Source of the DNA: Blastobasis lacticolella
Lineage: Eukaryota > Arthropoda > Insecta > Lepidoptera > Blastobasidae
NCBI GenBank assembly: GCA_905147135.1
Contig: LR990046.1
Coordinates: forward strand, 15,034,501 to 15,098,500
Direction: 5' to 3'
Length of the DNA stretch: 64,000 nt
Shown: piece after piece, positions 45,197 to 58,785 of the stretch
Layout: every line of letters begins with the position of its first letter
Numbering within the stretch: the first letter of the stretch is position 1
Position numbers and translations under genes: made by a program
Notes under the pieces: model-generated
What the model was told of the DNA's origin: nothing
Database searches by the model: none
Seen by the model: only the letters and a program-made list of their open reading frames with translations

Positions 45197-46429
45197 AATC
45201 GTTGGTGCAAATACAGGTTTTAATAATTCACAGAGCTAAACTCGTGACTTAGAACGGTCTGGAGTGTTTTCCCCTTCGAGCCTTCGGGGTGACTCTCGTG
45301 CCGTAGACATTATGTCTTGTCACGATGCTCACAGTAACATGAACACTATGGTGTCTAATCTACTGGCTAAATAGGAGCTAATTCTAGCGTTTAGTTGTTA
45401 TGGGAAAGAATACAAATCGGCGAGTTATTTTATGTAGAAAATGGATAAGTAGTTAAATGTAATATTAATTCGACAGATTAAAAAGTCTTAAGATTATTTA
45501 CACGACTATGGCCGACGGATTCAGAGATTATTCTTCGTCCGCTAAACATAAATTTCAATATTATGGAGAACCTAATTAAATTTCCAACCATCCCGAATAG
45601 GTAAACCGTCGTGAGCATCGACTCAATAAATAATCCCAACGTTAGCGTACAAGAACGACCTAAAGACTTCTCAGGTATTCGACCTCGCATTAAAATATTC
45701 AGCCGGTGCAATTAAGCAAGTAATGCAACTATTTGAGTCGCTGGTTGCCAAAAACAGAGACAGTTACTCGGGCGAGGTATTTAAATTAGCTGATCAAGCC
45801 ACCTAGTTCAGCCAATTGCGTAATTCGTGACAAATGTAAGGTTAATTCATTAGATGCAATGGTTTGCTTGTAAACTTGGTTATTGCCCAGTCCGCATTGA
45901 CAAACGCTATTACGATTACAAATCGATTTCATTACAGCTATGGAAATGCAGCATGTATGACCGCAATGGCCGCCATACGTAGAGTTATTGATATCTCTGT
46001 TATACTTGGGATAGATATATTTTCCACGTACGTGCTTCAACAATCAGTACTCCTTTGCTCCTTGGGTTAGTGTATTTTATTGCTCTTCAGTATGGTTATT
46101 GCTTATAAGATCGAATTCTAATTGCAGTAAAATATGACTTTATAATAAATGGTTACATGTTAAGTATTATAGTAAAAACTCGTTTTCTTTGTACATGGAT
46201 GATATGTATGTGCTATATTCATGAACATAAAACAAAGCTGCCTACCAACATTTGCCGCAAATATCTACAGATGTGGCTGGTAAATAATGCTCATCATCTA
46301 ATTCAGTTTCGTAGAATGTGTGAGAAAATACAAAGCCGAAACTATCCGATGTGCATTTACCGCCTTGCACTTACTTAATAGGGTATCACAACACCCGGAG
46401 AACATAGCCAGTAGGAGATTCCAATATTT

Positions 46430-46722
46430 TATGCGCCGCTCGATCAGCTACCGGTTCGCAAGCCGCGGATACCAGGACATCAGAAAGTCGACGGGGTAAC
46501 GTCGCCAAATACGGCGGGGCGGCTTTCCACGCGGCCCGCGGGCTCGGTGCATCGACACGGAGTCGCCGAGTCTCGTCGTTTACGGTATTATATGGGGACA
46601 GGCCTCATTGAGGAAACCTGTCGGAGTTTTTGTAGCTTCGTACCTGTTTCGAAGAATAAGGTGTGTAGTGTTAAGACACTTTCGGCTTCGGCTGCGTCAA
46701 AAATAATGGAAATCACGCTGCG
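46430..46722 (+). promoter_or_regulatory. CpG-rich 5'-exon candidate, plus strand
   Basis: A dense CG stretch (46480-46575, e.g. 'ggcggggcggctttccacgc') is followed by about 140 bp ending in ACGCTGC|gtaagt at 46723. An open frame from 46547 crosses the donor, but I do not recognise its product. It could be a promoter plus first exon. Confidence 0.3.
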
Positions 46723-46729
46723 TAAGTGA

Positions 46730-48140
46730 TAATTTTCTAGTTCCAGATATATAACGCCATACCTCATTCCAGACCACATTTTTGGTTAGTCAAAGACATT
46801 GTACCTCTTCCTACAATCCTGAATCCTGATACACTCTTTCGCATCATCTAAATTCAACAATATTTTCGTTCATCCCTCATAATCGGTTTATAGCCTCATT
46901 GTCATTGATTTGCGAGAAGATGAAAAACATTTTTTTTTCCATTCTATTATAGTCAGTGGCCTCCATAAACACCCACTGACAGCTTTCCAAGCATTATCGC
47001 AGCCAAGAACAATTTCGAAACGCCGATATATTCGTGCGATCCTCTTTAGCAAGTTTCCCTATCAATTTACAGGCTATAAGTAAGCGCTCTATTACCACCG
47101 CGTAAGGTGCACAATTCGCCCATTGTGCCTTGGGTGGATAATACAGTGAAATCGCAAACATACGAAGCGACAGGTCACCAAAGACTCGTGATCGCTTCGT
47201 CGGAGATGTCGACATGGAGTATAGTATAATACACGTGACATCTTGCTCAGGCAATAAGTCAGGAGTTACGTAAATTGGCTAGAATTTACTTCTGACAGGC
47301 ACTTAGTCTTAACTACTAGTAATATTGACTATGGAGACACTTATCTAAAGAATGAAAATTGAGGCATACAGGTATATTTTTAAGGAGATACACATATAGT
47401 TGTGAACAATACGCATACTTACTTCACAAATTATTGGGCTATTTTAAGCAGAAACTACGTATTTACATACAATACAGAATTTTAATTTCCACGCGAAAAT
47501 TAACCTTTTTTTACAACAGATTATAAATCAATCACGAATCCAGTAATGGCTTTAATTGCGTACATTTGGGTCTGCTTTAACATAAGAAAAATTATACCCA
47601 GTTTTTGTAATATTTTTTGTCAGGTTACATTACCTTTAAGATCATCCGTATGATTATAAGTTGTTAAACCTGACTTCCTGGTGGGTTAATATGGTAAACA
47701 CATCAGCTTAACACAACAAAGTATGTAAAATACAAACATTATTACTTGTATGTTCATGTTATGTCGTGTCTGTAATCCTCTAGACGTGTGCACTGTAAGC
47801 TCTTAGATGAATCTTCTTGAATGCATCACTAAGCGGATTATGTAACAGTAAGTTCAGTTGGTAGACGCTCTGTCTTATGTATGTATGTATGTATGTAGAT
47901 ATTCTGTCGCCGCACCGCCGCACGGTAACCTTTTTACATACGTACCTACTTTCATTGATTTCTGAAGAGGCATTAAAAATATCTGAAGAGAAAGTTTTCT
48001 AATCCATGAAGTCGAAAAAGAAGCTTAATAAAAAATGTAGCAATACTTATATGAAACTCTCACTGCTTACTCTCATCAGATAAGCAGACCTCAACAGTTC
48101 AATGTAGACTTGAGCTTCCTCCTCTAACGTGCCATATCTC
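46730..48140. other. No gene seen; one ATGT microsatellite
   Basis: AT-rich. The only clear structure is the (ATGT)n run at 47875-47898. Confidence 0.35.
47875..47898 (+). repeat. (ATGT)n microsatellite
   Basis: Five to six tandem ATGT units. Confidence 0.85.
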
Positions 48141-48950
48141 CATGGTTGGTAATTCTATACTTCTATACTAATATTGTAATAAATTTAGGATTTTCGTTTG
48201 TAATGAATAAACTTAAAAAGTAGTAGGCCGATTTAAAAATTCTTTCTCTAATAGAAAGCTACATTATTCCCGAGTGACATAGGCTACTTTTTATCCCACG
48301 AAAATATTAGAAACCCACGGGAAAGTTGAATGTTAATGTTAATGTTGAAGTTACCGAAATGCGCGTTTGTGAAAGCCGCTGGGAACGGCTAGTACACATA
48401 TTTTGGTTTACGGGGGTACTAGCTGGTCCACAGCACACTTTAACTTGGGGATTTGTTGATATAGGGCTCCATGAGGGAGGGATTGCCATACTCCACTTCC
48501 CTGGATCACACAGCCACGACTCCTCCACATGCTTATTCAGTTCTACCAAAATTTTCCATTGCTTTACAGTCGTGTGCTGCTTTCACTCTCTCCGTTTTCC
48601 ATACCCAAACAAACCTGGGTTGGTCAATATTGACAGTTACACCTTTAAGCTTAGAGAGTCAGCTTAAACTTTACACCTAATAATGGTTACAGCAGAAAGT
48701 AATGAATAATCTGAAGAACTAATAAACACCTAACTATAGAGACGCTGATGACACTCGACTGTCAGCCATTGGATATGAGATTCCACAAAACTTCAAAAAT
48801 TCCTGGTCGGCGGATTCCAAGCGGCGGTTCACTGACCCCATACCATTTAATCTTTGATGGGCGACCGTTCACTCAGCATCTGGCTGTACCTACGATACTT
48901 GGCATTTTTGTTCACAACACTGTGCTTTGCAACAACGTTATTCGAAAGTA

Positions 48951-49046
48951 AATAATGCACATCGGCTAGTTTCGACTTCGTACTTACTCACACGCGTGCG
49001 ACAAAGACAGTGCTCTACGAAGCCGAACTAGGCGATATGCATTATT
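48951..49046. mobile_element. Small foldback element
   Basis: 96 bp whose left arm 'aataatgcacatcggctag' and 'ttcgta' pairs with the right arm 'tacgaagccgaactagg' and 'gatatgcattatt', with a few mismatches. The arms are about 30 bp. Confidence 0.55.
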
Positions 49047-49083
49047 GAATGACAATGTGCATTGCCGACATCCAAAACCGGTG

Positions 49084-49240
49084 TAAGGCTGCCTATCCAC
49101 AGGAGCGGAAAGGAGCGAATCTGTGCCAATAATAACCAAACTAATTACATAAAATCTCCGCTCCGCTTCAGTGGTTGGTTAATATTGACACAGCTCCGCT
49201 CCGCTTCGCTCCTCTGCGCTACATTGGACAGGCAGCCTTA
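49084..49240. mobile_element. Foldback element with TAAGGCTGCC ends
   Basis: 157 bp with terminal repeats TAAGGCTGCCTATCC and GGACAGGCAGCCTTA, continuing into 'ggagcgg' and 'ccgctcc' words. It is flanked by GGTG on both sides, a likely 4-bp duplication. A similar single end lies near 11709. Confidence 0.65.
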
Positions 49241-51400
49241 GGTGGACTATTCTTTATCGGGCAAAAACACAAAAATTTATTTAAGAAACCGTATGAATCA
49301 AAATATTATTATTTTCTATTAGTTACACCTCTCGCTTTTCAATATTCTATAAACAAGAAACACAAATACGCATACAAGCCTCCGTGGGCTCTGAGCAAGC
49401 AACAAGCGAAAGTGTGTTCACGTATCGTCTCTAACTAGCCGCCTCTTACTGAAACATTCCATTCAGCCTACACTCAGAAAACCATTAGAAAATAGCCAAT
49501 ACAAAATCGGGACACTTATTCTGTTATCGTCATAAGTTTATCGTTTAGGTATATACAAAAACTAACCCTAATTCTGTTATAGCTTAGACTTAATTCGGTT
49601 GTAGCTTAATCCGGAGACAACTACTTTGAATTTCGGGTTAAATGTACTATTTCCTTTCATGTATTTGTAGCATTATAGTAAAGTTTCATTAAATTACATT
49701 CAATCGTTTTTACATGAAAGAGAGCTTTCATCTTTCCGTACATATCTACATCTATACTCACGATCTTGCATTCATGCAAATTTGTATAATGTTTAAGTTA
49801 TGCATATTTGTCGTTCAATCACGGCGAAATTCCTGAATTGTAATTGTAGTTAAGTATATTATGTTGAATTAACACAACGTACATTTACGCCCAAGAAAAA
49901 AATTGTAACTTACGTTACAATGAAGCGCGTTTCAAACTGGACACAGTAATTTCGGCCGTTAACCAAATAAATAATGTTTTGTGACAACTTAAATTGCTCG
50001 TGAACCATCCCAGTTACATGTGTTACTACTCCATTGTTAGGATTGTGCGTACGTAATTGTTGTGTAATAGAGGATGATTGTAGTTGGCTCAAACGTTTTG
50101 TTTTATTGACATGCGAGTATTACCCTAAGTTAATACTGGCCGTTGTGTTTTGTTCGAGTATTGTCTTGTCAAATTACTCCTTTCAAGCAAACTAATGGGT
50201 AATTATAATTAACAGTGTAAGGTAGTTACAGAGTTTAGAAACACTAAGCTTACTTTACTTATGTACATTGAAAGGCAAAGCTGTAACAAAACTACTTCTA
50301 CGCGCAACATTGTTTATCGTAATTCGCTGAAAAGTTGACCCAATTTTCTAGCAAAGGGTCAAAAGCAACCTCCATACAAAATTTGACTGGAATCAGTACG
50401 AATTCCAGAAGTAAGAAGAAACTACGATTGTTATCATTAGTTGATCATGAATCGGCTGCAAGACTTCCTTAGCAAGAAATTCACTTCCACTAATACCTTT
50501 TTCTATGTTTGGCTATCAGCGCCTTTCAACCGAAACGTCTGGTCATCTTGTGTCTATTTCGTAATATTCTGCCTTGAACTTGTCTTGCCCCTTCTGCGAT
50601 ATCGAAATCATCTCTTCAAATGTATTTTTTTCGCAAATTGCATTTCGCCGTCTGTGAATCTCATGGGTCGACCAATTACCACTAGTTCGCGAGCGTAGAA
50701 AGTGCTCCTTACATCACGATGGATCTCAGCTCTTCAAGCCATTACACAATCAATTTGGCTGATGGGTGATTGATAGTGTTCAAACTCAAAGTGATTCAAT
50801 TTAATCGCCCATACAAGGAGTTTAATCAAATAAACTAACGAGCGCGCTGTTGACAGCGTGTTTAAATTTTGCATGTTATCTTCTACATCATTTGTTTTGT
50901 TAATGGTAATTATGGCAATTATCTTATTGATAATCTATTAGGTGTTATTGAAGTTTTCTAATTTTGTTTTGTTAGTTTTAAGTGGTAGCCTTAGTTTTAT
51001 GCTACTAATAAATAATTCGGTTTAAAGTCTGTTTTAAATAGTCTGTGCCTGAAGATATCTTTCTTATAACTCTAGCACCTTGTATATGTTTGCAGAAGTC
51101 ACTCATCCTTATATACTTAAAATACGCTTTGTAACTTTTCTTTAATGACCTGGCTTATCTCTAGCAAGGGACTGCATCTGGGACTTCCGGTTTATCCTAA
51201 GGGTGGATCCAAATCTCGTGATTGCAGCAACGGCATTTTAACCGCGTATTCGCAAGATCAGGACGCACCCTAAAACACTTGATTACCATGTGTCTCATTT
51301 ATCACATCCCTTTGAATAAGAAGTAATAATTAAACAATTTAGCACTAACACTCCACTGCCTCATACTCTCATTTAAACGCCGACTATAGCGACCAACCGA
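49241..51400. other. No gene seen
   Basis: AT-rich sequence without supported exons or repeats that I recognise. Confidence 0.35.
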
Positions 51401-51806
51401 CTCCTTTCCTCGTAAGTGTCGCTCGCTTAAGTTACACTAAAACGTACAAAGGACCACACTCACTTCGCAGATTAGTGCGCGTTTCGTAACCAGAAACAAT
51501 ACCTATAGCTTTTCAACAACCAATCGCTCGAGACTTCGAGAGTAGAAAGCTTGGCGGTGAATGGATACAACGTAAGGAGCCTAACAATGACATGCACGCA
51601 ATGTACAGGCGGATAATTTGTTGCAACTAATTTTCTTTTAGACACCGCTTGCTAGTTTGCTTCCCTTTATTATTAAAGTTGGACAAGTCTGTATCTTTTC
51701 TGTTCCGTTTATTGCTCACACAAGAATAGATTTATTTATTTTTGCAGCCTCCACCTCGCAGAAACTTTGACAGTGGAAATAACCATGGCGTGATTTCTAT
51801 TTTCTC

Positions 51807-52301
51807 TTTTTTTATTGCCTAGGGAGGCACACAAATGGATGGTCCACCTGATGGAAAGCGGCTACCGTCGTCCAGGACATCTGCAACCTAAGGGTAGCGG
51901 ATGCGGTGCCGGCCTTTGAGGTACCTGTAGACATGGCCTTTGAAGGTTTAAGAGAGGTAGGGCATAGCGGGGTATCCCGTTCGAATTGGAGCCGCCCGAC
52001 TGGGGAAGTACCTACACCTTACAGAATACTGCAGCTAAACAATACTCTTTTATATTTAATAACAATAGTGTTGTGTTTCTGCCGATGAGTAAGGTTTCCA
52101 GTGCTCCATGGGGTGGGGATTTGGGGAACCGTGGCTTTGGCAGTGGAGGGGCATTTGTCTTTTTGCTGTCAGAGCAACGTGTTATAGAGGTGGGCAAAGC
52201 ATTGGCGATACTCTTGGTATAGCTAATGTCTATAGGCAGTGGTGACCACTTTTCAGGTGGCCCGCTTGCCTGTTTGACTACTGTATGACATAAAAAAAAA
52301 A
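51807..52301. mobile_element. Inverted-end element, long form (T-run ends)
   Basis: About 495 bp. It starts with a T run, 'attgcctagggaggcac' and 'gtccacctgatggaaagcgg'. It ends 'ggtgaccacttttcaggtgg', 'cccgcttgcctgtttgacta', then an A run. The two ends are approximate inverted copies. The middle is open in several frames with no known domain. Confidence 0.5.
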
Positions 52302-53221
52302 GAAGAACCGCATGTTGTAGTGTAAAGGAGAGACTTCGGGAGGGAGCTCATTCCACATGTTGCACGTGCGCTGTAAAAAGGCTCGCGTTTCATAGAGTGT
52401 GGTGTCAAAAGGCACGACGCAGTTTTGTTTCCACTGCCAAGATTTCAGTGACGTTTCACGTTGTAATAGCTAGAGGTCTGCGGTATGGACGCGACACGGG
52501 CGGGGGTGAAATCTAACGTACACTTGTCGACGGTAAATTTTGCACATCAGCTAATTTGGGCTTTGTATTAACTACAGATACGCATGCGATAGGGCATGAT
52601 AGGCATTATTTTTCACCAACATCGTCTCGGAATCAGCACTCCAGGCAATCAATTGACATTATCGTACCCTCTCCCCTATTTACCTACATTTAAAACACAA
52701 ACATTGGGAAACATGTTATTGAAGACGCTGATCACGATTTGATACTTACACACAGTACACAGCACACATTGTATTTAAATCTACATCTACCGAAAAAGAC
52801 GGAAGCCGTGCCGGAAATTAAAAAATATGTAAGTAAGTAATTAGTTATAGGATTGTGTATCCAAGGTTTACTCCGCGCATTTCCTTCACAATTACGTTTT
52901 AAACAAAGGGTGAATCATGTAATCATTGATTACTAATTATTATGTCGATTTACATACTAGTACTACTACTACGTCCTACTAGTATGCCGCGTTTTTTTTT
53001 AAGATGTATTACATCAGATGGTAATATTTCAGACCGATAATCATTATACAAAGATTCTTCATACAAAAGACATCAACGCGATCGCTTCAGTAATTATTTT
53101 TTTTATTTACTTAGCATTTTTTAATATTACAAATGTGCAAGTTTGTGTTACTTTTCCGATTCTTTGTTGACGGTTTACTTACATACTCACAAAAACGTCG
53201 CGCCTACTTCTCGTAGGAGTA

Positions 53222-53497
53222 ATGCGCTTATTACACATTCCTAAATTCAGTAACTGAACTCAGTAACTGAATTCAGAAACAAAAAGCGTGAAAGCAAATC
53301 AAAGTGGAATGTATTGCTCATAAAATAAGGTCTATTTTAGTACCTCGGATTTTTGAAAAGCGGAGCGACGCGTGTTTTAATATAAGTGATACAAAAATGG
53401 ACCTTATACTATTAGCAATACATTCCACTTTGATTTGCTCTCACGCTTTTTGTTTCTGAATTCAGTCACTGAATTTAGGAATGTGTAATAAGCGCAT
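53222..53497. mobile_element. Near-perfect 276-bp hairpin MITE
   Basis: The arms of about 105-113 bp (53222-53334 and 53392-53497) match almost completely: ATGCGCTTATTACACATTCC at one end, its inverse at the other, and 'aatcaaagtggaatgtattg' inside. The loop is about 57 bp. The left arm has one extra 13-bp piece, 'aactgaactcagt', a local duplication. High arm identity suggests recent movement. Confidence 0.8.
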
Positions 53498-53499
53498 AA

Positions 53500-56040
53500 G
53501 CAAAATCACATTGTTCCATTTGCTATGATCTTGATAAACTTTTGCGCTTCTTTCACATCCATCGATTTGTTCATACAATACGCTCGTCGGTTTAGAATAC
53601 TCTTGCTCTGACCTTTCATTAAAACAGCTAAATGGTTTTAACGACTAACTACAAAATAATTGTATACCTACCCAGTGACAAACGAGCATAAAGCCCACCA
53701 CAAGGTGATACGATTATTTGAACTGTAAAACGTAAAAGTAAGCGCCAATTTAGTGGAACAATAAAGACAAATATGCCAATTGACATGATATGCACCTACT
53801 TGTCTCTAAATACCTACTTAATTAAATTATTTTCGGCGCGGACTCTCCAGCAAGGTTACGCATTCAAAAACTGGTTTCTTATTGACTATATAATAACTAT
53901 GTCATTCCATGCGACATAAACAGCTTTATTATTAACAAATTATGCGCCTGCGCCGAACTAGCCTGTCATGTTGGTCATTTGTTACGAAAACATTGGCAAA
54001 TAATTGCAGCCTTAGCTCGAATTTGAGGGAAAAATATGTCATTAATGCATTCGTTATTAACTTGGCACAGTGGTACAGTTTCGAAATTTGAAATTAGGTA
54101 AGTATATAACCCGTATTCATAAACAATACTTGTCTAAGTAAAGAAGCGTTAGTATGCGTTCGCACAGTGCTAACCAGCGGTGCTTTGCTCTATTGTTGGT
54201 CGATTTTGCTTCTTACCTTAGCTATGCGTTCATTATATGGGCATAGAGCCGATCGCCTCTCAACTATTCTCTGTGTAGTGAATAGGTTTTTGGATGCGAA
54301 AACTTGTGCGTACGCGCACTGAGAGACTTCATACTACCGTGTTTTAATGTTGTGTTGTTGTGTAAGTAAAGTTGCTGTTAGGGATTGCAAGCCGCGGTAT
54401 CAATTTAAATCCGGCCGATGCGTCCCGATGAGACGTCCGTGGTTCAGGCTGGACAGAGTTTTACTGTACCGGTAAAAAGCTACTCAATATTATACTTGTC
54501 AAATTCAAAATTGGTACAGTTGTAAACTGTAGCAAACTATCTACTTATGGTACTTATCGTTTATGATATAAGGAGAGGGAAGGGTTTAGAACGGCGGCCG
54601 AGCGTGAAACTGTTGACCGTGATAGGCTTCAATTACCATCTTAAAGTGGTCGTTTGTAACTAAATTGTTCCAACAGAACCATGTATGTACAAAGAATAAA
54701 AACAACTGTAATATTTACTCGATTTCCATAACGTCTGTTTCCTTGCAGTGTTGCGCAACTCGACTTTCAATCAAGGCCTACTGTAATAAGACATATTTTT
54801 GGAAATTGCATAAATAACCTGTTGTTTAAGACAGCGTGCATTGCTGCGTCGTAACTTGCACATGTATTTGGCAACGAGTTTCGTACGTTCCCCAACGTTA
54901 ATGGATACAAAATCACGATATTTCTCTCAATTAAACTCACGTTCTGAGCAAATATTGGCACATTCGTACGCAGAAATGTTTAAAAGATAATAAAACACGA
55001 AACGATGAGGTTTCGACATGTATTCGCAAGTGTGTTTAATTGTTTTGTCGATTAAGTGATAATTACCTGAGCATATATTCGCTCAATATTCTTATAGTTT
55101 AAATGCGAAGTTACATACTTCTACGGATGAGATAATCTGCACATAAACTCATGGGATTGAAGTTATAACTTCAACTGTTATAGCAGTCATTCATCTAGCT
55201 AACATTGATAAATGGTGGAGCAAAGTAAACAGCTTTTATCATCGCCATCAATAAGCATCAAGCTTCTCAGAGCCTTTCACACACACATTACAGCCTTAAG
55301 AAACATAAATGAGACATTAAAACGAACAAAACGATGTTTTCTATAGAATATTGACTATGGCCATCAACAAACATACTGCTTTCGTTATGTACAAACGACA
55401 TGCAACACAACATCATCGTCCTAGCGCTTATCCCGGCCTCTGCCAGGGTCCGCTTTCCTACTCAATCTTCTCCACTTTAGCACATTAGCAAAGTACCGTC
55501 ATGACTCCGCGAGGTATAATTCCCCAATTTGGACCCGTGATTTAACCATTCTCTAGTCGGATGCCTCCATGAAAACAGAAAGTGATGTTTCACCTTCGCT
55601 TGAGCCGCATTCCGCATACGCTTGTTAACGTCCCATTACGACAACATTTATGTATCGATGCACATTAAAAGGCGGTAAAAGTATCGGTTTGTCCAATAAA
55701 CGGGTACATTTAGAACTGCCCCAAGTTATACACCTGTTCCGAGAATCGAAAGCACTTTACGTAAGCCGCGTCTGAAACAAAGCTGTTGTATTAAGTTTCA
55801 CTTCTTATAGTTTGAACAAACGATCGGCTGTATATCTGTGTGTCGATATCGCAGTAGTTTAATTGGAAACCTTGTTGGCCTAATTGCTGTGGCGAACTTT
55901 TACAAGATGCCGATGCGTCACTGGCAGAATATATTGTGGGTTACCTTCAAAAATGCCGAAACGGGTTCAATGTCGTTGGTACACCTATTGCCTTTAAGAT
56001 AGTTGTAAATCTCTTTAGTATTTAAACAAAAATTTAATTA
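53500..56040. other. No gene seen
   Basis: AT-rich. Acceptor-like sequence near 54748 (tctgtttccttgcag) has no matching donor or long frame behind it. Confidence 0.35.
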
Positions 56041-56042
56041 TA

Positions 56043-56232
56043 TTAGCGACAAAGTCGCTATCCGCCGTTAGTCACTATGTATTCTAAGATCTTTTGAACT
56101 ACGCTACGGATTTTAATGCGGTTTTCAACGATAGATACAGTGATTCAAGATAAACTTATATGAGGAAGAACAAAGGATAGGTAGGGGTAAAGTAGGTACG
56201 CGTACGAAGTAGCGCCGGGTCCACCAGTTAGA
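56043..56232 (-). repeat. Interspersed repeat C, minus orientation
   Basis: Runs from 'gcgacaaagtcgctatccgc' to 'cgcgtacgaagtagcgccgg' and 'gtccaccagtta'. Confidence 0.6.
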
Positions 56233-58319
56233 TATATTTAGATACAGTATGTACATGCGCAAGGAAGTAATGGGCGGACTGTACTTTCGCTTGGCAATGA
56301 ACTACTGAGAGATAAAGTGATTGACCATTTGTTGACCTTCGTAGAGTATGATACGATCGTGATTGGACCATATCAATCAGTTAAACCTGTTGATTAGACA
56401 AACAGTTGGAGAATTGATAAGTAGTTTGGCGTGTTGCGCCGACCGCACCTAGAGGTATCCCTATTGTTAGGACCACAGATAGTGCATTGGATAAATGATT
56501 ATAAAATGAAATATGACGACCCAGATTATAAATCCTTCAATTATTCATTCAAGGAGCAATTCGTAAAGGTTTTAATAGTAACCATCCACTGCTAGCCATA
56601 TGAGTATTAATGCGGCTATCTACTTAAACCTAGAGAAAAACTAAAACTAAGTACTAGAAATAGTTCCTAACAAAAATACCCCCACAATTCACTTCAAAAA
56701 CTACCAAATGAACTTAACACTAATGAAATAGTACGAGCAAATGGTAGCATTTAGTACCTGTGGCCATTATATTTAATAGCCAACGATCTCAGCTAAGTCC
56801 GCTGCGCACGCGCCGACCCGTCACTTCCGTCGTCGCCGGATATGCACGTATGTGATTGTCTTTACCTTCGCCGACTGTCTTATTGATTGATTTTTTATTA
56901 TTACTTCGCAGCTAGTTTGTGGGGTTCGTGCTGTGATTTTATGACTAGTAGGTTTGATTTCTGATTTTCTGAACTGTGCGGTAACGGTGTGGAACGAATT
57001 GGCATATATGGAGATGAGATATTCTGGCAATGTGGGTCCTACGAGTATCATGTCTTCGAAATAAAATGCTGGGATTGGTGGAGTTCTTAGAGGTACTTAA
57101 GCTAGCAAAACATGTCGCCCGGTGGTCTTGATGGTCTATCCCTCGCTCCCTATCAGCTGATTAGGGCGAGAGAGCGGAGAGCCGACCGAGAACGGCCCCG
57201 ATGGGAGCAAAGGCAAGGTTCCAAACCAAACCGGATGACCGGACGTGTACGGACGGCCTTACACGGACATGTCAAATAAAAATTAACACCGATTTATCAG
57301 TAGTTTAAAAAATAGTTAAGTTTTAGTAAACTTGGTGGAGGGCTATCCTACTTTTTCTGTCGGTTAAGTTATATGTCAATCAATAGGCAAGGAAATTTAA
57401 TTTTTAGATATTAGATCTGTTTTACGATAGGCAGGCATTTGACCGCCATCTTCCCGCCATCACGGGTAGCAACTTTTAGAATTTTCTTCACAAAGACAAC
57501 AAGCGTTCGTCACATTATTGTTTTGTGCTACTCAGTGACAAACAAGCAGACAGCCCACCTCACGTCTAAGTAGAAACTGAGAGTGAACCCGGCGACCCTG
57601 GACGCCCGGGGCTCCGTGACCAGTCCGCTTCACACATGATGGCTAACGTCGAGTTACTTTCCTCCAATGTAACGCTCGGTTTCTAACGTGATTGCGCATG
57701 TATGGCGAACATGTTTCTCGTTATGGGAGTGTCATTTTTCAAACGTTTACTGCGAGTGAAAAAGTAGGCTCTCGCAGGTGAATGCTCTTGGGTGTTGGAG
57801 TTAAGAAGTCGTATTGGCGAATGTATTGTGGAATTATTATTTTAACTTTGTGCTGTTGGTATTATTGGGTATTTACTATTGGTACCCCTACAGTTCGAAA
57901 CTCTATAAATGTTCCAGCGGGATCCTATAACTTTTCTGGTCAATTAATGTACCTAGTGGCAGTCGGGAATAACGTAGCTTATTGCAATTTCTGATATAAT
58001 CTTTATAATGTAATATAGAGAGCTCTCATCCATCCAACTACTCAGTCTATCTGCCGTAAAACGTATAGACAACTGATTAGTATAATCATACATGAATAGC
58101 CCATAACAATCCATGACGGACTTGAAACTCCTCCACATTAGTGGAGGGCTTTGTCGTTATCTTATATACGAAAATAACCATTTTCTGATATCCGGAGGTC
58201 TAATCTGGCTTCTAAGACATCGCTACCCAACGTAGAACCCGTTGTCGCTATATTCTACAATTCTAAACAACAATTAATTACTCAAAGCACAGTTTTAGAC
58301 CAAAACAGACGGCTAGAGT

Positions 58320-58528
58320 AGCCTAATCGAACAGCGTTTACAGTTACACGCAGCCATAAACGAGTTGAACGTGGGGCGTGGGCGTCGACCAGACGGCCGT
58401 GAGCTCCACCCGCTGCGCCTGGTGACTGGGAATGCTCACGGCCTTAGACAAGTGGAAATCCCTGCTATACTTGGTATGCAAATGTGAGGGCAAGTTTCGG
58501 GATGTAGTTGGGTGTGTATAGTGAAGGT
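58320..58528 (+). other. 5'-exon-like segment with a 10-bp inverted repeat
   Basis: A GC-rich core (58365-58445) contains the perfect inverted pair GGCCGTGAGC (58395-58404) and GCTCACGGCC (58434-58443). The segment ends in ATAGTGAAG|gtgagt (58529), a strong plus-strand donor with 5'-leader texture. Both strands are open for 45-55 codons. I cannot decide whether it is a coding exon, a leader or neither. Confidence 0.28.
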
Positions 58529-58575
58529 GAGTAAATGATCGTTTGAAGTGAACGTTATTGCAATTGGTTCTATAT

Positions 58576-58785
58576 TTTTTTGGATTCTGCGCGACTTCGT
58601 TCTAACCTAACATACACGTACTTTACCCTACCAATCGTTTTTTCTTACTTGTAAACCTTCCTTTTGAAGCACTTTATCTGTTGTTGAAAAACGCATTAAG
58701 ATCCGTTGGGTAGTTTAAGTTAGTTGTGTAGATACATAGAGTCGGATGGCGGGGAACGTCATTGTTTTATACTATTTACAGATTA
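58576..58785 (+). repeat. Interspersed repeat C, near complete
   Basis: 'gcgcgacttcgttctaacct', 'ttgtaaaccttccttttgaa' and 'gatggcggggaacgtcattg' align with the family. Confidence 0.6.

Noticed and set aside
48326..48667. 113-codon plus-strand reading frame
   Set aside because: No splice signals or known motif. It begins in a GTTAAT simple repeat next to a common interspersed repeat (48140-48310).
51745..51830. Exon after a good acceptor ('tttatttttgcag' then PPPRRNFDSGNNHGV)
   Set aside because: The frame runs straight into the repeat at 51807 and stops, with no donor or poly(A) signal and no homology.
54749..54850. Exon after a strong acceptor (tctgtttccttgcag)
   Set aside because: All frames close within 22-34 codons and no donor follows.
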